7,143 nucleotides of DNA, from positions 1 to 7,143 of the forward strand of contig PAXB01000039.1 of assembly GCA_002715035.1 (NCBI GenBank), given 5' to 3'. The translations under genes and the position numbers were made by a program. Source of the stretch: Fidelibacterota bacterium. Lineage in GTDB: Bacteria > Fidelibacterota > Marinisomatia > Marinisomatales > TCS55. The notes under the pieces were generated by a model, which saw only the letters and a program-made list of their open reading frames with translations, made no database searches and had not been told where the DNA came from. Shown here piece after piece: positions 5,901 through 7,143 of this stretch (its first letter is position 1; every line of letters starts with the position of its first letter).

Positions 5901-7143
5901 GTGAACAAGTATTAATTAATACGTTTAGTGATGTGAATCCGGAAGATCCTAATGGCGATAATTGGGAATATTCTGAAGGGAGCAATGACTATTCCCGTAT
6001 AAATGGGACTGAAAAAAATGCATTGGATGCGGGCCGATATCCCGATACAGAGGATTTAGATCGCACCGGATTTTTAGATCGGACAAATGATTATTTTACC
6101 AAATCATTTAACCTGATTGATACGACCTATTTTGCAGGTGAAACAAAAAAAGACGGTATTCCCACGGGATGGCGGTTGTATCGGGTACCCCTATCGGAGT
6201 TTGATCAAAGTGATGAATCCCAACAAAGGGAATGGAATAATATTAATCATTTACGCTTGACGATCAGTGATGTGGATAAGTCCGCCATTATTCAAGTAGC
6301 AAAGGTAGAATTAGTAGGTAACCAATGGCAGGAATTAGGTATTGCGGCAGACAGTACGGAAAAATTCAGTAAAGAAAATGCCGATTCCATATTTGCCGTT
6401 TCTATAATAAATACAGATGACAATGCAGACTACCGTCCACCGGAAGGCGTCCAGGGAGAATTTGATCGCATCAACCAAATCAGATCCAAAGAACAATCAC
6501 TCATATTAAAATTTACAGATCTCCCGGGCAGAGCAAGTGGCGCTGCCATGAAAACACTTATCTCCATGTCCGGGGATCGGGCCAGGAGTTATCTCTCTTA
6601 TGAAAAAATGAAAATGTATGTTTATGGAACCAGTCCATGGATTAGCAATGAAAATACGGATGTTGAAATGTTTATGCGGTTTGGTTTTGGTGAAAATTAT
6701 TATGAAGTGATTCAGCCTGTTTATGATGGATGGGATGAAGTAAAAAACCGTAATGCAGTGAATTTAGATTTGGAATGGTTGACCCGGCTCAAATTGCAAG
6801 ATTCATCCTCTGTAAAAAAATATCTAGAAACGGATATTTTTATGGATTCTACCGATTTTAAGGAATATCGGTTCACGGATGAATTGGGTGTGGAAACGAA
6901 CAAGGTAATTCGTATAAAAGGGCAGCCGGCATTGAACCGTACTAAATATTTTGTATTGGGGATTCGGAATCTGTCTGAAACACCGATTACAGGAGAAGTG
7001 TGGCTGGATGAATTACGCCTTAGCGGGGTGAAAAAGGATAAAGGAATATCCATGCGCCTCCAAAGCCGATTTAATCTGGGGGATATACTCAAAACATCTA
7101 TTGCTTTTAAAAGACAGGATGGAGATTTTCATATGCTTCAGCG
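2984..7143 (+). CDS. sprA: Cell-surface protein SprA, type IX secretion translocon (5' part)
   Basis: SprA forms the very large outer-membrane beta-barrel through which type IX substrates leave the cell. The 1386 visible codons have no stop; family members reach about 2300-2400 residues, so roughly the last 40% lies beyond the window. From the TTG start, residues 1-22 are a signal peptide (basic QKRIR, hydrophobic FVSLLLWVTVVF, then ATG before Q23). Family landmarks follow: GKIGDRVSIN (from 207), AGNVSL (248-253), FGVKT (271-275), a GVDYxVDYxxG block (from 634), the signature NNRATGDPNGVAFIDDFEGSK (766-786), an Asp-rich EF-hand-like segment (913-960), and GEVWLDELRLSG (from 1337). The N-terminal ~140 residues look unlike Bacteroidota SprA as I remember it. 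The gene follows rdgB, not ruvA as in many Bacteroidota. Only three Cys are visible (430, 947, 958). Its presence implies a type IX system elsewhere in the genome, but partners such as PorV or GldK-N are not in this window. Confidence 0.94.
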   Translation, partial: MQKRIRFVSLLLWVTVVFPATGQGNPSIQNLPNSWHPQTPFIHNPYETDRPSLVMPYDSLSYSPRGLIRKPFLIIQSAEISKDWSTITLSGKLFGKLYTMPFAAPMDWYFEKQIKLNRELAFVKAIHDTTRSRSPQTQILQDRRGRGIEVIGVDMGNIGRVSLTARGNVTVKGNLVFQDQELIRSKLSETQNTHLEFDQTQRISVEGKIGDRVSINVDHDSERDFDWENNIRISYKGEEDDIVQTVDAGNVSLSLPGSQSLMGSASHQGLFGVKTVSKLGPMNITAIASVVNTEKKSQEYKGKSEAQTIKIQDHRYVENKYFFIHEWFRDGVVTQAGGTTVFVPPFYPLKDGLHQIGNIVVRNFELYQLDQTTNSETNPGTAFADLENPNESDDQSGNFKRLEQGQDYILSEDLGFVRLRQRANDEVLGCTFVLENRVTGDTLKTIGKGISGDSDQLMMKMLKPRKLTPNHPVWPLMFKNVYYLGTTNINKEGFELRIVNDRLPVPSHLDPQGNPYITQFGLDSLNESGIRTSDQKIDLANPNIISLVEGELFFPTFHPFAPDTVTGGNQAPGLKGSLGEGKMYFTTQRTQINNDSRFTIEVDYANQSATINLGFMIVEGSEQVYKGGIPLKKGVDYQVDYFSGTIVLSDDVDPNAEIKVIYDKHQLVTFDKKTILGIRSQMDFGEKSFIGGTALYYNQSVVNEKVEVGYEPMRNFIWGLNGRFQKDFPKLTRTLDRLPLIETEQLSAFSFEGEFAQILPNPNPINNRATGDPNGVAFIDDFEGSKRTTSIPIMRRFWRESSAPSDYKTGKSFTQRNRGKLNWFNPFVQVRTKDIWPNLSTSIQAQNETTDIMLLQFDHREHQSDVLQDSIWGGIITPFYSGDYDQTETKFFEMWVKGDRGKLTIDLGQISEDRDGNGILNTEDIPVGGLIGDGILDDEEDIGLDGCPDAFENGWGSCLDPEGPSYSDYAAGGEQVLINTFSDVNPEDPNGDNWEYSEGSNDYSRINGTEKNALDAGRYPDTEDLDRTGFLDRTNDYFTKSFNLIDTTYFAGETKKDGIPTGWRLYRVPLSEFDQSDESQQREWNNINHLRLTISDVDKSAIIQVAKVELVGNQWQELGIAADSTEKFSKENADSIFAVSIINTDDNADYRPPEGVQGEFDRINQIRSKEQSLILKFTDLPGRASGAAMKTLISMSGDRARSYLSYEKMKMYVYGTSPWISNENTDVEMFMRFGFGENYYEVIQPVYDGWDEVKNRNAVNLDLEWLTRLKLQDSSSVKKYLETDIFMDSTDFKEYRFTDELGVETNKVIRIKGQPALNRTKYFVLGIRNLSETPITGEVWLDELRLSGVKKDKGISMRLQSRFNLGDILKTSIAFKRQDGDFHMLQ
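4860..4886 (+). repeat. G5/C5/G5 tract able to form two competing hairpins inside sprA
   Basis: AAGGGGG (4860-4866), CCCCCTT (4870-4876) and AAGGGGG (4880-4886) sit in a row. The middle arm can pair with either flank as a 7-bp stem with a 3-base loop, so the two hairpins exclude each other. The DNA encodes K-G-G-I-P-L-K-K-G within a conserved SprA block, so the pattern may be a by-product of the amino acids. Confidence 0.6.
5720..5863 (+). other. Asp-rich EF-hand-like calcium-binding segment of SprA with a Cys pair
   Basis: Residues 913-924 read DRDGNGILNTED, with Asp/Asn at loop positions 1, 3, 5, 9 and 12 and Gly at 6, like an EF-hand or dockerin loop. A second acidic stretch, GDGILDDEED then GLDGCPD (932-949), follows, and C947 and C958 are close enough for a disulfide. 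SprA homologues carry similar acidic stretches after the GDPNG signature; calcium binding is inferred from residue pattern only. Confidence 0.65.

Noticed and set aside
6721..7092. 123-codon minus-strand frame inside sprA
   Set aside because: The opposite strand encodes conserved SprA sequence including GEVWLDELRLSG; the minus frame shows no family features.

Overview
The window looks like chromosomal DNA of moderate GC from a Gram-negative bacterium of the FCB group. The main evidence is the 5' part of sprA, which encodes the giant outer-membrane translocon barrel of the type IX secretion system. Its signal peptide also appears to be cleaved before Gln, as is common in this group. Several features fit an FCB lineage outside classical Bacteroidota, such as Neomarinimicrobiota (SAR406): TTG starts with good Shine-Dalgarno (SD) sequences, rdgB rather than ruvA beside sprA, and a divergent SprA N-terminus. 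That placement is inference. All genes lie on the + strand.

Bases 1-2191 hold four tightly packed genes that overlap by 8, 4 and 4 bases and probably form one translationally coupled transcript. They are the C-terminal part of a polytopic MOP-superfamily-like (MATE/ANKH-like) membrane protein, a gamma-carbonic-anhydrase-family hexapeptide protein, a small membrane protein, and a short Kazal-domain lipoprotein. The membrane protein has a cytoplasmic SEC-C zinc motif and three predicted periplasmic HGHxHD repeats. Two of the four are predicted metal binders and two are predicted envelope proteins facing the periplasm or beyond.

Bases 2192-2271 form a short leader containing a hairpin whose 3' arm covers the SD of the next gene. 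Bases 2272-2859 encode RdgB, the XTP/dITP pyrophosphatase that sanitises the nucleotide pool; it starts with TTG.

Bases 2860-2983 are intergenic. They hold two small tandem hairpins, a perfect 14-bp palindrome and the SD of sprA. From 2984 to the window end runs an uninterrupted 1386-codon segment of sprA. It includes the signal peptide, the conserved GDPNGVAFIDDFEGSK signature and an Asp-rich, probably calcium-binding segment. The 3' end of the gene lies outside the window.

The most novel-looking object is the SEC-C/transmembrane/His-repeat protein at 1491-1979 within its coupled cluster. The most testable regulatory signals are the hairpin over the rdgB SD and the palindrome and start-codon hairpin before sprA. 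No RNA genes, mobile elements or CRISPR arrays were seen, and no gene-free stretch exceeds 125 bases.
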